A stretch of DNA of 64,000 bases from UBA7672 sp965229115 (GCA_965229115.1 CBDDIR010000003.1:2232001-2296000); one strand, 5' to 3'; numbered from the stretch's first letter, positions 51,978 to 60,963 are shown. Translations and numbers: made by a program. Notes: generated by a model from the letters alone, not told the origin.

Positions 51978-53186
51978 TCAGGCAACCGATTTGCTTGCGT
52001 ACATCGCGTCAATATCGGCCTGCGCGTATCCCAATGACGTGAGCACCTCGACCGTGTGCTCGCCGAGCTTGGGTCCTGGGCCTTTGGGGCCGTCATCCAC
52101 GCCATGGAACCTTGCCGGACCGCCGGGCGACTGGAAGGTTCCAACGCCGTCCTTGCCCGGCATATCGACGATTCCACCTGCCGCATGGACCTGCGGATCA
52201 ACCGCGACATCGGCCAAAGTCTGCGCCGGCGCCCAGGCGATCTCTTCCGCCGTCAGGCGCGCCGCCATCTCATCCTTGGTGAAGCGCGCGAAGGCGGCAT
52301 CGAACATGGCTGTGATCTCGGCTGCGCTGTCGCGCCGCGACTTGCCGTCCTGGAACCTCGGATCTGTCTCGATACCCGGCAATTCGAACGCACGCGCCAT
52401 GCGCGGAAGGTCCGCCTTGCCGGCCCGCGCCACGATGCAGATCCACGCATCGTCCTTGGTGCGGAAGAAGTTGGTCAGCGGATTGTAGGCCTCAGCGCGC
52501 GAGCGCGTCGACGCGTTGCGGCCATAGAAGAGCTGGATCGCGAGGTCGGTGTGGAGCGTATAGAGCCCGGTGCGCAGCAGGCTGACATCGACAAGCTGCC
52601 CCTTGCCGGTCTTCAGCGCCTGGATCAGCGCCGCGTTGATCGCCGCCACCGCAGCGATGCTGGTCGTGTGATCGCCAGCCGCCGTGCGAATCGGAAACAG
52701 CTCCGAACCCTTCGGCGCCGTCAGCCGCGCGAGACCCGATCGCGACCAGAAGCTCGCCACGTCGAACCCCGGTGCATTCGCATCCGGTCCCTCGAGGCCG
52801 TAGCCGGTCAGCGCGCAGTAAACCAGTTTCGGGTTCCGCTTCGACAGGATGTCGTAGCCCAGACCCGAGCGCTCGATGCCGCCCGGCCGCACATTGGTGA
52901 GGAACACGTCCGCCGTATCCGCCAGCTTGCGCACAACCTCGCGGCCATCCTCGGTCCGCGTATCGACCACGATCGACTTCTTGCCGCGGTTATCGCCGTC
53001 GAAGGCCGGGTTGTCGGTCAGGTGCTCCTTGCCGGTGCCCTTGGTCGGAAAATTGGTCCGGACCGGGTCTCCGCCCGGCGGTTCGATCTTTATTACTTCG
53101 GCCCCCCAGTCTGCCAGGATGCCGCCAGCCCCCGGCGCCGCATAATACGTAGCGTGTTCAATGACTTTCACGCCTTTAAGCAGCAT
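51978..53186 (-). CDS. CaiB/BaiF family CoA-transferase
   Basis: Class III CoA-transferase of 402 residues, moving CoA between acyl-CoA and a free acid. ATG 53186 has GGGAGG 8 nt upstream; the frame to 53276 is not conserved. Signatures are the N-terminal LLKGVKVIEHATYYAAPGAG, LADWGAEVIKIEPPGGDP, NRGKKSIVVD, the catalytic Asp in APGFDVASFWSRSG, and YNPLTNFFRTKDDAWICI. Substrate not assigned; related bacterial proteins act in fatty or branched-chain acid breakdown. It is divergent from the DUF2336 gene. Confidence 0.92.
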   Translation of the reverse strand: MLLKGVKVIEHATYYAAPGAGGILADWGAEVIKIEPPGGDPVRTNFPTKGTGKEHLTDNPAFDGDNRGKKSIVVDTRTEDGREVVRKLADTADVFLTNVRPGGIERSGLGYDILSKRNPKLVYCALTGYGLEGPDANAPGFDVASFWSRSGLARLTAPKGSELFPIRTAAGDHTTSIAAVAAINAALIQALKTGKGQLVDVSLLRTGLYTLHTDLAIQLFYGRNASTRSRAEAYNPLTNFFRTKDDAWICIVARAGKADLPRMARAFELPGIETDPRFQDGKSRRDSAAEITAMFDAAFARFTKDEMAARLTAEEIAWAPAQTLADVAVDPQVHAAGGIVDMPGKDGVGTFQSPGGPARFHGVDDGPKGPGPKLGEHTVEVLTSLGYAQADIDAMYASKSVA

Positions 53187-53234
53187 CCGGCCCTCCCGAT
53201 TTAACTTGCCAGTAGCGCCATTTTGGGACGCTCC

Positions 53235-53250
53235 GTAAATCTCTCTTAAC
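53235..53250 (+). promoter_or_regulatory. CtrA-like binding site
   Basis: GTAA (53235-53238), 7 nt, TTAAC (53246-53250). It differs from the consensus TTAA-N7-TTAAC by one base and lies 53 nt before the ATG of the DUF2336 gene, in the divergent gap shared with the CoA-transferase gene. Confidence 0.48.
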
Positions 53251-53303
53251 CCGAGCCAGCAATTGTCATTTTTCAAGGTAGTTCAAGCCGGAAGGCTCGA
53301 AGA

Positions 53304-54452
53304 ATGACTGTGGCGACCATGCGCACATCCCTCACACAGGACGACATCCGTCGACTGGTACGTGGCGACAGCCCGGAGTCGCGCGCCAACGCGGCTCACA
53401 AGATCTGCAAACGCATCGACGCGATGGACATGACCGACGAGGACACCGAGTCCGCTCGCCAGATCCTCGACCTGATGTGCAACGACACGGCCGAGCTGGT
53501 GCGCCGCTCGCTGGCCGTCACGCTCCGCAACTCGCCCAAGCTGCCGCGCGACATCGCCCTGAAGCTCGCCAAGGACGTCGACGCGATCGCTCTGCCGATT
53601 CTCAAGAACTCGCCGGTCATCACGGACGAAGACCTGGTCGAGATCGTGCTGGCCGGTTCGTCGGAAAAACAGATCGCCATCGCCCAGCGCGAAAAGCTCG
53701 GCGAAGGCCTGACCGAAGTCCTCACGCTGTACGGCTCGAAGCCCGCCGTGGAAGCCTGCGCACTGAATGAAGGCGCGGCGTTCTCGGACGATGCCTATGC
53801 GGGGATGCTCAAGCGCTTCGCCAATGACGACGACATCAAGGGCGCACTCGTTTCGCGCAGCGCTCTGCCGCTGCACATCACCGAGAAGCTCGTCACGATG
53901 GTCACGGGCGAACTCTTCGACCGTCTGGTCAACAAGCACGAACTGCCGCCGCAACTCGCCATCGAGATCGCCTCGGGTGCCCGCGAGCGCGCCACGCTCG
54001 ATCTTGTCGAGCAAGCCGGCCTGTCGTCGGACCCGGCCCGCTTCGTCCAGCAACTCCACCTCAATGGCCGCCTGACGCCGTCGCTGATCATGCGCGCGCT
54101 GTGCCTGGGCCATATGGGCTTCGTCGAGCACGCGCTGGCCGAACTCGCCGGCGTGCCGCGCTCCAAGGCCTGGCTGATGATCCACGACGCCGGAACGCTC
54201 GGCCTCAAGACCGTGTTCGAACGCGCCGGACTGCCGTCTGGCATGTTCACGGCCTTCCGCCTTGCTGTCGACATCTACCACAAGACGGAAATGGATGGCG
54301 GCCCGGGCGACAAGGAACGCTTCCGCCAGCGCATGGTCGAACGCGTGCTGACGCAGTTCCAGGCCATCCCGCGCGCAGATCTCGAATACCTGCTCGACAA
54401 GCTGGATTCGCTCGATGCGATCCGCGAGAAGGAAGTCGCCCCAGCGGCGTAA
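53304..54452 (+). CDS. DUF2336 family protein
   Basis: 382 residues, all-helical HEAT-like repeat protein typical of alphaproteobacteria. Repeating helices such as LVRRSLAVTLRNSPKLPRDI, LKLAKDVDAIALPILKNSPV and DDDIKGALVSRSALPLHITE form the DUF2336 solenoid; the C-terminal part has RSKAWLMIHDAGTLGLKTVF and a charged end. No catalytic motif, signal or TM. It may act as a protein-interaction scaffold, with no proven role. The start ATG 53304 has GGAAGG upstream, and a CtrA-like site lies 53 nt before it. It ends 4 nt from the argC stop. Confidence 0.88.
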   Translation: MTVATMRTSLTQDDIRRLVRGDSPESRANAAHKICKRIDAMDMTDEDTESARQILDLMCNDTAELVRRSLAVTLRNSPKLPRDIALKLAKDVDAIALPILKNSPVITDEDLVEIVLAGSSEKQIAIAQREKLGEGLTEVLTLYGSKPAVEACALNEGAAFSDDAYAGMLKRFANDDDIKGALVSRSALPLHITEKLVTMVTGELFDRLVNKHELPPQLAIEIASGARERATLDLVEQAGLSSDPARFVQQLHLNGRLTPSLIMRALCLGHMGFVEHALAELAGVPRSKAWLMIHDAGTLGLKTVFERAGLPSGMFTAFRLAVDIYHKTEMDGGPGDKERFRQRMVERVLTQFQAIPRADLEYLLDKLDSLDAIREKEVAPAA

Positions 54453-54456
54453 GGCT

Positions 54457-55434
54457 CTAGAGCCCCGCGCCTTCCTCAAGCCCCAGCGCGATATTCAGGT
54501 TCTGCACCGCAGCGCCCGACGCTCCCTTGCCGAGATTGTCCAGCAACGCCACGAGGCGCGCCTGTTGCGTCGCCTCATTGCCGAACACGTACAGCTTCAT
54601 CTTGTTCGTGTTGTTCAGCGCTTCGGGATCCAGCGCGCCGACATAGCCGCCGGCGCCCGCACGTTGCTTCTGAAGCGTTGCGATCTCCGCCTCGCTCGCC
54701 ACGGTGACGAACTTTTCGCCCTGATAGAAATCCGCCAGCGCATCGCGCAGCATCTTCGGCGTGGGCGTACCCGGCAGCGACCAGAGTTGAAGCGGCACTT
54801 CAACAATCATCCCCTGCGCATAGCGGCCGACTGACGGCGCAAACACGGGCGGATGCGCGAGGCCAGAATACTTCGTCATCTCCGGCACATGCTTGTGCGT
54901 CAGCGTGATTCCATAGGTGCGGTACGCGTCGTTGGTCGTCTCGGGCGGCGCGACCGAGAACTCCTCGATCAGGCCTTTGCCGCCGCCGGTATAGCCAGAC
55001 ACCGCATTCACGGTGATCGGCGTGGTCGCCGGAATCAGCCCCGCGCGCACCAGCGGCGCAGTCAGGCCGATGAAGCCGGTGGGATAGCAGCCGGGATTCG
55101 AAATCCGCTTCGACCGCTGCAGCATCACGCGATGGCCGTCCGCCATTTCGGGGAAGCCATAGACCCAGTTGGGATCGACACGGAAAGCCGTCGAAGCATC
55201 GATGATGACAGTACGGTCGTTGGTGACCAGCTTCACCGCTTCCTTCGCTGCATCGTCCGGCAGGCACAGGATGACGGCATCGGCCGCATTCAGCATTTCG
55301 CCGCGCGCAGACAGATCCTTCCGCCGCTCCGGATCGATCGAGATCACCTGCAGGTCACGACGCCCAGCCAGTCGCTGACGGATCTGCAGACCCGTCGTAC
55401 CAGCCTCGCCGTCGATGAAGACTTTAGCGGTCAT
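54457..55434 (-). CDS. argC: N-acetyl-gamma-glutamyl-phosphate reductase (type 2)
   Basis: NADPH-dependent third step of arginine synthesis. 325 residues from ATG 55434 (MTAKVFIDGEAGTTGLQIRQ), the short ArgC form. The nucleotide-binding opening GEAGTTG is followed by DAVILCLPDDAAKEAV, the catalytic Cys in RISNPGCYPTGFIGL, SGYTGGGKGLIEEF, and LTHKHVPEMTKYSG with the catalytic His. It overlaps the preceding small membrane-protein gene by 11 nt. In relatives argC lies behind rplM-rpsI, as here. Confidence 0.95.
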   Translation of the reverse strand: MTAKVFIDGEAGTTGLQIRQRLAGRRDLQVISIDPERRKDLSARGEMLNAADAVILCLPDDAAKEAVKLVTNDRTVIIDASTAFRVDPNWVYGFPEMADGHRVMLQRSKRISNPGCYPTGFIGLTAPLVRAGLIPATTPITVNAVSGYTGGGKGLIEEFSVAPPETTNDAYRTYGITLTHKHVPEMTKYSGLAHPPVFAPSVGRYAQGMIVEVPLQLWSLPGTPTPKMLRDALADFYQGEKFVTVASEAEIATLQKQRAGAGGYVGALDPEALNNTNKMKLYVFGNEATQQARLVALLDNLGKGASGAAVQNLNIALGLEEGAGL

Positions 55435-55828
55435 TCTGCATGCCTTCTTCTGCGATCGCCTGCGCTGCATCACGCATGGCCGCAACTTCCTGAATCGTCG
55501 TCTCGTCCCAAGGCAGGTCTGGTAACTGCTTTACCTGCTGCTTCAACTGCTCAAGTCGGGCGTCCGCATACCTGCGCCCGACCACGTTCCCGATGGCGTC
55601 ATCCATATCCCAGGAATCGTCGTCGGCCCCGAGTATCGCCGTCAAACCTTCGACCATGTCGGCAGCCGATGAAACGCGAGGCGGAAACAAAGGGCTCACC
55701 AGCGACACCACCGCCCCCAGCACTGCACCACATATCAAGACTGGCGATATCGCGATCAGCACCAGAACTCGCGCGCCGCTGAGCCACGGCTGGCCAACCT
55801 GCCAAAGTGGTTCGCTGCGCGTGGCCAT
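55424..55828 (-). CDS. Small membrane protein between rpsI and argC
   Basis: 134 residues from ATG 55828. There is one strong TM segment at about 22-45 (RVLVLIAISPVLICGAVLGA), possibly extended to a hairpin by VVSLVSPLF, then an acidic cytoplasmic or periplasmic helix region (ADDDSWDMDDAIGNVVGRRY, RLEQLKQQVKQLPDLPWDE). Unknown family. It begins 10 nt after the T-tract of the rpsI terminator and its 3' end overlaps argC by 11 nt, so it and argC are probably expressed by read-through or from a promoter near 55.85 kb. Confidence 0.75.
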   Translation of the reverse strand: MATRSEPLWQVGQPWLSGARVLVLIAISPVLICGAVLGAVVSLVSPLFPPRVSSAADMVEGLTAILGADDDSWDMDDAIGNVVGRRYADARLEQLKQQVKQLPDLPWDETTIQEVAAMRDAAQAIAEEGMQNDR

Positions 55829-55837
55829 GCAAAGCCC

Positions 55838-55873
55838 CAAAAACAAAAGGCGCTCCGGTTTCCCGAAGCGCCT
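55838..55873 (-). terminator. Intrinsic terminator of the rplM-rpsI operon
   Basis: On the minus strand AGGCGCTTCGGG, loop AAA, CCGGAGCGCCT, then TTTGTTTTT. An 11-bp stem with one mismatch and a U-rich tail, 25 nt after the rpsI stop. Confidence 0.85.
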
Positions 55874-55897
55874 CTCGAAAGACAGATATCGAGCGGA

Positions 55898-56377
55898 CTA
55901 GCGCTTCGAGAACTGGAACGAACGGCGGGCTTTGGCCTTGCCGTACTTCTTACGCTCGACCGCACGCGGGTCGCGGGTGAGAAGTTTCTGCGGGCGCATG
56001 GCGACGCGCAGTTCCGGTTCGAAGTTCACGAGAGCGCGGGCGATGCCGTGACGAACAGCGCCAGCCTGACCGGTGAGGCCCGAACCAGCGACGGTCGCGA
56101 TGACGTCGATTTCCGACTCACGCTTTGCAGCTTCGAGCGGTTGTTTGATCATGAGGCGGAGCACCGGACGGGCGAAGTATTCCGTCTGATCCTTGCCGTT
56201 GATGATGATCTTGCCGGTGCCGCGCTTCACCCACACGCGGGCGGTGGCGGTCTTGCGGCGGCCGGTGCCATAGGCGCGGCCGAGTTTGTCGACCTTCGCG
56301 GTCGCCGGCGCCTGAGCGGCGGCGGCTTTGACGTTGAGGTCCTTGATCGAGCTCAGGGATTCGACGGCTTCGGCCAT
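55898..56377 (-). CDS. rpsI: 30S ribosomal protein S9
   Basis: Small-subunit protein whose C-terminal tail reaches the P-site tRNA. 159 residues: an Ala-rich alphaproteobacterial N-terminal extension (about 28 residues) precedes the conserved GRAYGTGRRKTATARVWVKR, GKIIINGKDQTEYF, TVAGSGLTGQAGAVRHGIAR, and the tail RKKYGKAKARRSFQFSKR ending in the expected SKR. It starts 2 nt after the rplM stop. Confidence 0.97.
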   Translation of the reverse strand: MAEAVESLSSIKDLNVKAAAAQAPATAKVDKLGRAYGTGRRKTATARVWVKRGTGKIIINGKDQTEYFARPVLRLMIKQPLEAAKRESEIDVIATVAGSGLTGQAGAVRHGIARALVNFEPELRVAMRPQKLLTRDPRAVERKKYGKAKARRSFQFSKR

Positions 56378-56379
56378 GA

Positions 56380-56847
56380 TCAGGCGACTTTCGCGTTCTT
56401 GGAGTTCTTCGACTTGAAGTCGACCTTTTCCGGGTTCTGAGCGGTGTGCGGATGGTCAGCGCCACCGTACACGCGGAGCTTGGCGAACTGCTTGCGCGCG
56501 AGCGGGCTCTCACCCGGCATCATGCGTTTCACGGCCAGCTCGAGCACGCGCTCCGGGAAGCGCGAGGCCAGGATCTTGCCCGGCGTCGTGGTCTTGATAC
56601 CGCCCGGGTGACCCGTGTGGCGGTGGTATTCCTTGCGGGTCAGCTTGCGGCCGGTCATGGCGACCTTGTCCGCATTGATCACGACGATGTGGTCGCCGAG
56701 ATCAACGTGCGGCGTGTAGTCCGCACGATGTTTGCCGCGCAGGCGAAGCGCAATGTACGAAGCCAGACGGCCCACCACGACGCCTTCGGCATCGATGATG
56801 ACCCACTTATTCACGGCGTCAGCCGGTTTCACGGAAACAGTTTGCAT
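56380..56847 (-). CDS. rplM: 50S ribosomal protein L13
   Basis: Early-assembling large-subunit protein, 155 residues from ATG 56847 with AGGAGC just upstream. Conserved segments: WVIIDAEGVVVGRLASYIAL, RGKHRADYTPHVDLGDHIVV, YHRHTGHPGGIKTTTPGKIL and AVKRMMPGESPLARKQFAKL. The frame open to 56931 adds a non-conserved leader. First gene of the rplM-rpsI operon. Confidence 0.97.
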   Translation of the reverse strand: MQTVSVKPADAVNKWVIIDAEGVVVGRLASYIALRLRGKHRADYTPHVDLGDHIVVINADKVAMTGRKLTRKEYHRHTGHPGGIKTTTPGKILASRFPERVLELAVKRMMPGESPLARKQFAKLRVYGGADHPHTAQNPEKVDFKSKNSKNAKVA

Positions 56848-57093
56848 GCTCCTGGCGGAGCCTTTCTCAGACAAGGATTTAGTACTGAATTTCGAACGCG
56901 TGCAGCTACAGGGCGACCCGCCCCGTGTCAACAGCGCCTGCGGACTGTATCTAACCTTCCGTCAGGTTGGCCCGGATAGACGCTTTAACCGCACCTGACA
57001 ACCGCTAGAAACCGGAATTACTTGGGTTTTATCCAATGGCCGGGGCATCGCCCTGCCCTCCGCCCGGCCAGAAAGCCCAGCCAACAGCGACGA

Positions 57094-57348
57094 TTACTCC
57101 CCGCCGCCGCCGCCATCTCCGCCGCCAGAGTCGCTTGAGCCGCCGGAATCGTCGGGGTTGTGGCCGGTTTTGACCTTGGCCGACCCCAGACTGGCCACCC
57201 CCGGATCGATTCCCACCGGGTTGGCGTCGGCTGCCGGGGCTCCCTTCCGGCCGCCGGCCCCTTTGAAGGCCCGGCTCATGAGGATCATGGGCAGGACCGC
57301 AACCAGCAGGATGACGCCGCAGACAAGGATAACGAGGTCATTATTCAT
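57094..57348 (-). CDS. Small membrane protein with Gly/Ser-rich tail
   Basis: 84 residues: an N-terminal TM (LVILVCGVILLVAVLPMIL, about 5-23), a short basic segment (SRAFKGAGGRKGAP), and a low-complexity C-terminus of Gly, Ser and Asp (DDSGGSSDSGGGDGGGGGE). The family is not recognised; related single-TM, Gly-rich-tail proteins are common in alphaproteobacteria. It is divergent from the M28 peptidase gene across 138 nt. Confidence 0.65.
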   Translation of the reverse strand: MNNDLVILVCGVILLVAVLPMILMSRAFKGAGGRKGAPAADANPVGIDPGVASLGSAKVKTGHNPDDSGGSSDSGGGDGGGGGE

Positions 57349-57486
57349 GCCCCGGACCTAGCACATCCGCCTCGCCTTGCGGCAGGCCCCGGTTCAAGGC
57401 CCGGCCTGGCGATCCCATTCGCGCGAGTCCAATCGACGACGCACACGTCACCCCTATAGTCGGCCGGACATCTCAGGGGAGACTTC

Positions 57487-59142
57487 ATGAACCGCCGCTC
57501 TTTCCTCACGACCGCAACCGCGTCGGCCCTGGCGCCTGCCCTGTTCGCAGGCCGCGCCGCCGCTGAAACCTCGATCAACTACGATGCGCTCGCCTCGCTC
57601 CGCGCAGGCCTCAACGAGAACACATCGCAGGTGATGAGCAACGCCAGCTACATGATGGACGTGCTGGGCCCGCGCCTCTCGGGCTCGCCGGGCATCCGCA
57701 AGTCCGGCGAATGGATCGTCGAGAAGATGAAGAGCTACGGCCTCACCGGCGCGAACCTCGAGCCATGGCCGACCGATCCGACAGGCACGAACAACTCATT
57801 CCCGCGCGGCTGGTCGAACACGAAATTCTACATGGCCGCGACCACACCCAACTCATTCCCGATCTTCGGCATGTCGCTCGCCTGGACGCCTGGCACGAAG
57901 GGCCTTGTTGCTGGCGAGTGCGTTCTCGTCACCGAGACAGACGAAAAAACGCTGCGCGAAAAGTACGCCGGCAAGCTGCGCGGCAAATGGATCCTCGCGC
58001 AGGCGCCGATCGTGATGCGCGCGCAATGGGACGCCGTCGCCAAGCGCTACACCAACGAACAGCTCGACGCGCTCGAGATCCCCGCACGCCCGGCCGAGAA
58101 CGGCTCGCCGCCTGTTCCGACGCCACCACCCTTCACGCCGCCACAACCCGGCGCATTCAACCGCAACACCTTCTTCTTCGAGGAAGGCGCACTCGGCATC
58201 TTCCAGACCAACAAGGGACATGGCGCCTACAACGTGCAAGGCGGCGTGCGCACCGACCTGCCCGACCAGCAGCTCCCGCGCATCGCCATCGAAGCCGAAC
58301 ACTACGGCCGCATCGCCCGCAGCGTTCAGCAGGGCCAGCCCATCACCATCGAAGCCGACATCGTCAACGAATGGTACGACAACCCGGAAATGTTCAACGT
58401 CGTCGGCGAGATCCGCGGCTCTGAACTTCCGAACGAAGTCGTTATCATCGGCGGCCACTTCGACAGCTGGCACGCAGCCACCGGCGCCACCGACAATGGC
58501 GGCGCGTGCTGCATAGCGCTCGAAGCCATGCGCCTGCTCAAATCCACCAACGCGCCGCTGAAACGCACCGTGCGCATCTGCCTGTGGAACGGCGAGGAGC
58601 AAGGCATCATCGGCTCGCGCCTCTATGTCGCCAAGCACTTCGGCGGCACGCGCGGCGTCCCCGTCGCCGGCAACACGCGCGGCAATGTCATGCCGATGAC
58701 GCGCGACCACAGCCGCTTCCAGGCCTACTTCAACCTCGACAACGGCGCCGGCTCGATCCGCGGCATCTACAGCCAAGGCAACGCCGCGATCATGCCGATC
58801 TTCCGCCGGTGGATGGAACCGGTCCGCGATCTCGGGGTCACGCACGTCTCGCCGCGTTCGACCGGCTCGACCGACCACGTCGCCTTCCACACCGCGGGCC
58901 TGCCCGGCTTCCAGTTCATCCAGGACACGCTGGAGTACGAGCCCAAGACCCACCACACCAACCGCGACTTCTTCGAAACGCTGCAGCCCGAAGACATGCG
59001 CCGCAACGCCGTCATCATGGCGAGCTTCGCGATGCTGGCCGCCAACCATCCCGGCAAGCTGCCGCGCCACCAGCGCCCGGCGACCGACGCAACCGTACCG
59101 AACCCCGCAGCTCCGGCGGCAGCACCGCCGCGTACACCGTAA
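57487..59142 (+). CDS. M28-family exported aminopeptidase
   Basis: Exported zinc exopeptidase of 551 residues. The N-terminus MNRRSFLTTATASALAPALF has a twin-arginine motif (RRSFL), so Tat export is likely. The catalytic part carries the co-catalytic zinc ligands in IIGGHFDSWHAATGATDNGG (His and bridging Asp), the general-base Glu pair in LWNGEEQGIIGS, further ligands in YFNLDNGAGSIRG, and the late His in STDHVAFHTAGLPGF. A central region (about 110-290) is the inserted PA-like domain. The tail is Pro/Ala-rich. AGGGGAGA precedes ATG 57487. Its stop directly abuts the stop of the convergent VOC gene. Confidence 0.92.
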   Translation: MNRRSFLTTATASALAPALFAGRAAAETSINYDALASLRAGLNENTSQVMSNASYMMDVLGPRLSGSPGIRKSGEWIVEKMKSYGLTGANLEPWPTDPTGTNNSFPRGWSNTKFYMAATTPNSFPIFGMSLAWTPGTKGLVAGECVLVTETDEKTLREKYAGKLRGKWILAQAPIVMRAQWDAVAKRYTNEQLDALEIPARPAENGSPPVPTPPPFTPPQPGAFNRNTFFFEEGALGIFQTNKGHGAYNVQGGVRTDLPDQQLPRIAIEAEHYGRIARSVQQGQPITIEADIVNEWYDNPEMFNVVGEIRGSELPNEVVIIGGHFDSWHAATGATDNGGACCIALEAMRLLKSTNAPLKRTVRICLWNGEEQGIIGSRLYVAKHFGGTRGVPVAGNTRGNVMPMTRDHSRFQAYFNLDNGAGSIRGIYSQGNAAIMPIFRRWMEPVRDLGVTHVSPRSTGSTDHVAFHTAGLPGFQFIQDTLEYEPKTHHTNRDFFETLQPEDMRRNAVIMASFAMLAANHPGKLPRHQRPATDATVPNPAAPAAAPPRTP

Positions 59143-59547
59143 CTACAACCGGCCCGGCGTGCCGCCCCAACTTTCCGGCGGCACGTCGTCCACCGACTGC
59201 GAGAACGTCCACGCATGTCCGCCGCAATCGATGGCGGTGTATTGCCGTTCGCCATAAGGAAACGTCTGCGGCGCACCACTCACCTGCGCGCCCTCGGCCA
59301 CCACACGCGCATGATGCGCATCGACATCATCCACACGCACCATCACGGATGACCGAGCCACCGGCTCGCTCGTCAGCGTCAGCACGACATGCCCCTCGCC
59401 CGCATTCATCTGGATGCGATGCCCGCCGATCGCCAGCCGCACGCTGAAACCGAACACGCGCTCCAGCCACGCCGCAGCTTCCACCACCGATGCATAGGGC
59501 AGCAGCGGGATCACGGCGCTCGAAGGCATGGATGCATTCGATTTCAC
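59143..59547 (-). CDS. VOC/glyoxalase-fold protein
   Basis: 134 residues with two beta-alpha-beta-beta-beta units: VIPLLPYASVVEAAAWLERV and FGFSVRLAIGGHRIQM in the first, MVRVDDVDAHHARVVAEGAQ and PYGERQYTAIDCGGHAWTFS in the second. The PYGERxYxxxDxxGHxWxF pattern is that of the PhnB/glyoxalase-like subgroup, often annotated as bleomycin-resistance-like; no specific role is claimed. GTG 59547 has GGAGA upstream, and ATG 59529 is the alternative. It precedes nothing obvious and lies 16 nt downstream of ctaA on the same strand. Confidence 0.85.
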   Translation of the reverse strand: MKSNASMPSSAVIPLLPYASVVEAAAWLERVFGFSVRLAIGGHRIQMNAGEGHVVLTLTSEPVARSSVMVRVDDVDAHHARVVAEGAQVSGAPQTFPYGERQYTAIDCGGHAWTFSQSVDDVPPESWGGTPGRL

Positions 59548-59563
59548 GCCCGCTCTCCGCTTC

Positions 59564-60607
59564 CTAGGGTTTGGCCGTCCACACCAGCCGCGTCGCGGCC
59601 AGCAGCACCACAGTGCCCAACGCCTGGTGCGTCAGCGACATATCCAGCGGCGCAGCGTGCATCAGCGTCACGATGCCCAGCACCGCCTGCGCCAGCACCA
59701 GCCCGGCAAACAGCTTGAACAGCGACCAGTGCTGCGCCCGGAACTTCCACGCCGTCCATAGCGCCATGGCCAGCAGTCCATACGCCACCAGACGATGGAA
59801 GAACTGCGCCGTCGCCGGGTTCTCAGCGAAGTTCACCCAGAACGGGCTCATCGACCACATCTCGGGCGGCGCGACATGCCCTGACATCAACGGCCAGTCT
59901 GTATAGCCACGCCCCGCATCCAGACCCGCCACGAGCGCGCCCAGCAGCATCTGCAATCCCGAAATCCAGATCAGCGCCGTCGCCCAGCCAAACGCCTCAC
60001 GCGGCGTCTCGCGCTTCGTCGCGCCCAGCTCCATCCAGAGCCAGAAGCAATAGCAGATGATCAGCAGCGCCAGACCGAAGTGCGTCATCAGCCTGTAAGG
60101 CGCAACCGACGTGAGCTCGGAGTTCACCCCCGACGACACCATCCACCAGCCGATCAGCCCCTGCAGCCCGCCCAGCGCGAACAACACCAGCAGATGCGGC
60201 AACAGCTTCTTCGTCGTCCGTCCCGTGGCCCAGAAGAAGATCAGCGGCAGCGCAAACGCCACGCCGATGATCCGGCCCAACTCGCGATGGCTCCACTCCC
60301 ACCAGTAGATGCCCTTGAACCCCTCGATATCCATGTTGGGGTTCAGCTGGTGGAATTGCGCAGTCATCAACTGATACTTGTCGAACGCATCCTGCCAGTC
60401 GGCGGCGTTCATCGGCGGGAAGGCGCCCAGCAGCGGCTTCCATTCCGTGATCGACAGCCCGCTATCGGTCAGGCGCGTCGCCCCGCCGACCAGGATCATC
60501 CCGTAAACCAGGGTGGCGATAACCAGCAGCCACGCCCGCACCAGCCCCACGCCCTTGGCGGGAGCGATTGAACTGGATGGTAAAAGGGCAGCGACAGCCT
60601 CGCTCAT
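59564..60607 (-). CDS. ctaA: Heme A synthase (COX15/CtaA)
   Basis: Oxidises the C8 methyl of heme O to make heme A for aa3-type cytochrome oxidase; inner membrane, eight TM helices. 347 residues. The family segments are VGGATRLTDSGLSITEWKPL, the heme-ligand His in AQFHQLNPNMDIEGFKGIYW, WEWSHRELGRIIG, and in the second half FHRLVAYGLLAMALWTAW and LTHQALGTVVLL. This is the COX15-like type 2 form of alphaproteobacteria and mitochondria. It is divergent from a DUF2842 gene, a common alphaproteobacterial neighbour. Confidence 0.95.
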   Translation of the reverse strand: MSEAVAALLPSSSIAPAKGVGLVRAWLLVIATLVYGMILVGGATRLTDSGLSITEWKPLLGAFPPMNAADWQDAFDKYQLMTAQFHQLNPNMDIEGFKGIYWWEWSHRELGRIIGVAFALPLIFFWATGRTTKKLLPHLLVLFALGGLQGLIGWWMVSSGVNSELTSVAPYRLMTHFGLALLIICYCFWLWMELGATKRETPREAFGWATALIWISGLQMLLGALVAGLDAGRGYTDWPLMSGHVAPPEMWSMSPFWVNFAENPATAQFFHRLVAYGLLAMALWTAWKFRAQHWSLFKLFAGLVLAQAVLGIVTLMHAAPLDMSLTHQALGTVVLLAATRLVWTAKP

Positions 60608-60685
60608 TGCGCGCTTATCCTACCTGTGACAACGGAAGGCCAGCGGCGGAAAAGCCGCATCTGCTGGCCTCGCCGGGAGCTGCCC

Positions 60686-60898
60686 ATGCGCAAACTGATC
60701 GGATCGCTAATCCTGGTCGCCTGGATGGTGGCCTATATCGCCGTCGCGGCCGTGGTGGGCGACCGGATCGCCGGCGAACACTGGGCCTGGAAGCTGCTCT
60801 ACTTCCCGATCGTGGGCATGTCCTGGGTCCTGCCCCTGAAGCCCCTGCTCCGCTGGATCCACGCCAAGGACGCCCCCCACGAAAGCCCGGACGTCTGA
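60686..60898 (+). CDS. DUF2842 family membrane protein
   Basis: 70 residues from ATG 60686 (MRKLIGSLILVAWMVAYIAV) with two TM helices, about 4-24 and 36-56, and the family end LPLKPLLRWIHAKD. The frame open from 60626 would add a polar leader that the family lacks. It lies divergent to ctaA, as often in alphaproteobacteria; a role in oxidase biogenesis is only suggested by that context. Confidence 0.82.
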   Translation: MRKLIGSLILVAWMVAYIAVAAVVGDRIAGEHWAWKLLYFPIVGMSWVLPLKPLLRWIHAKDAPHESPDV

Positions 60899-60963
60899 TC
60901 GTAACGGCGACTTCGCCGCCGCCTTCGTCAGCAGCACCCGCAGACCCTTCGCCACACCTCGCC

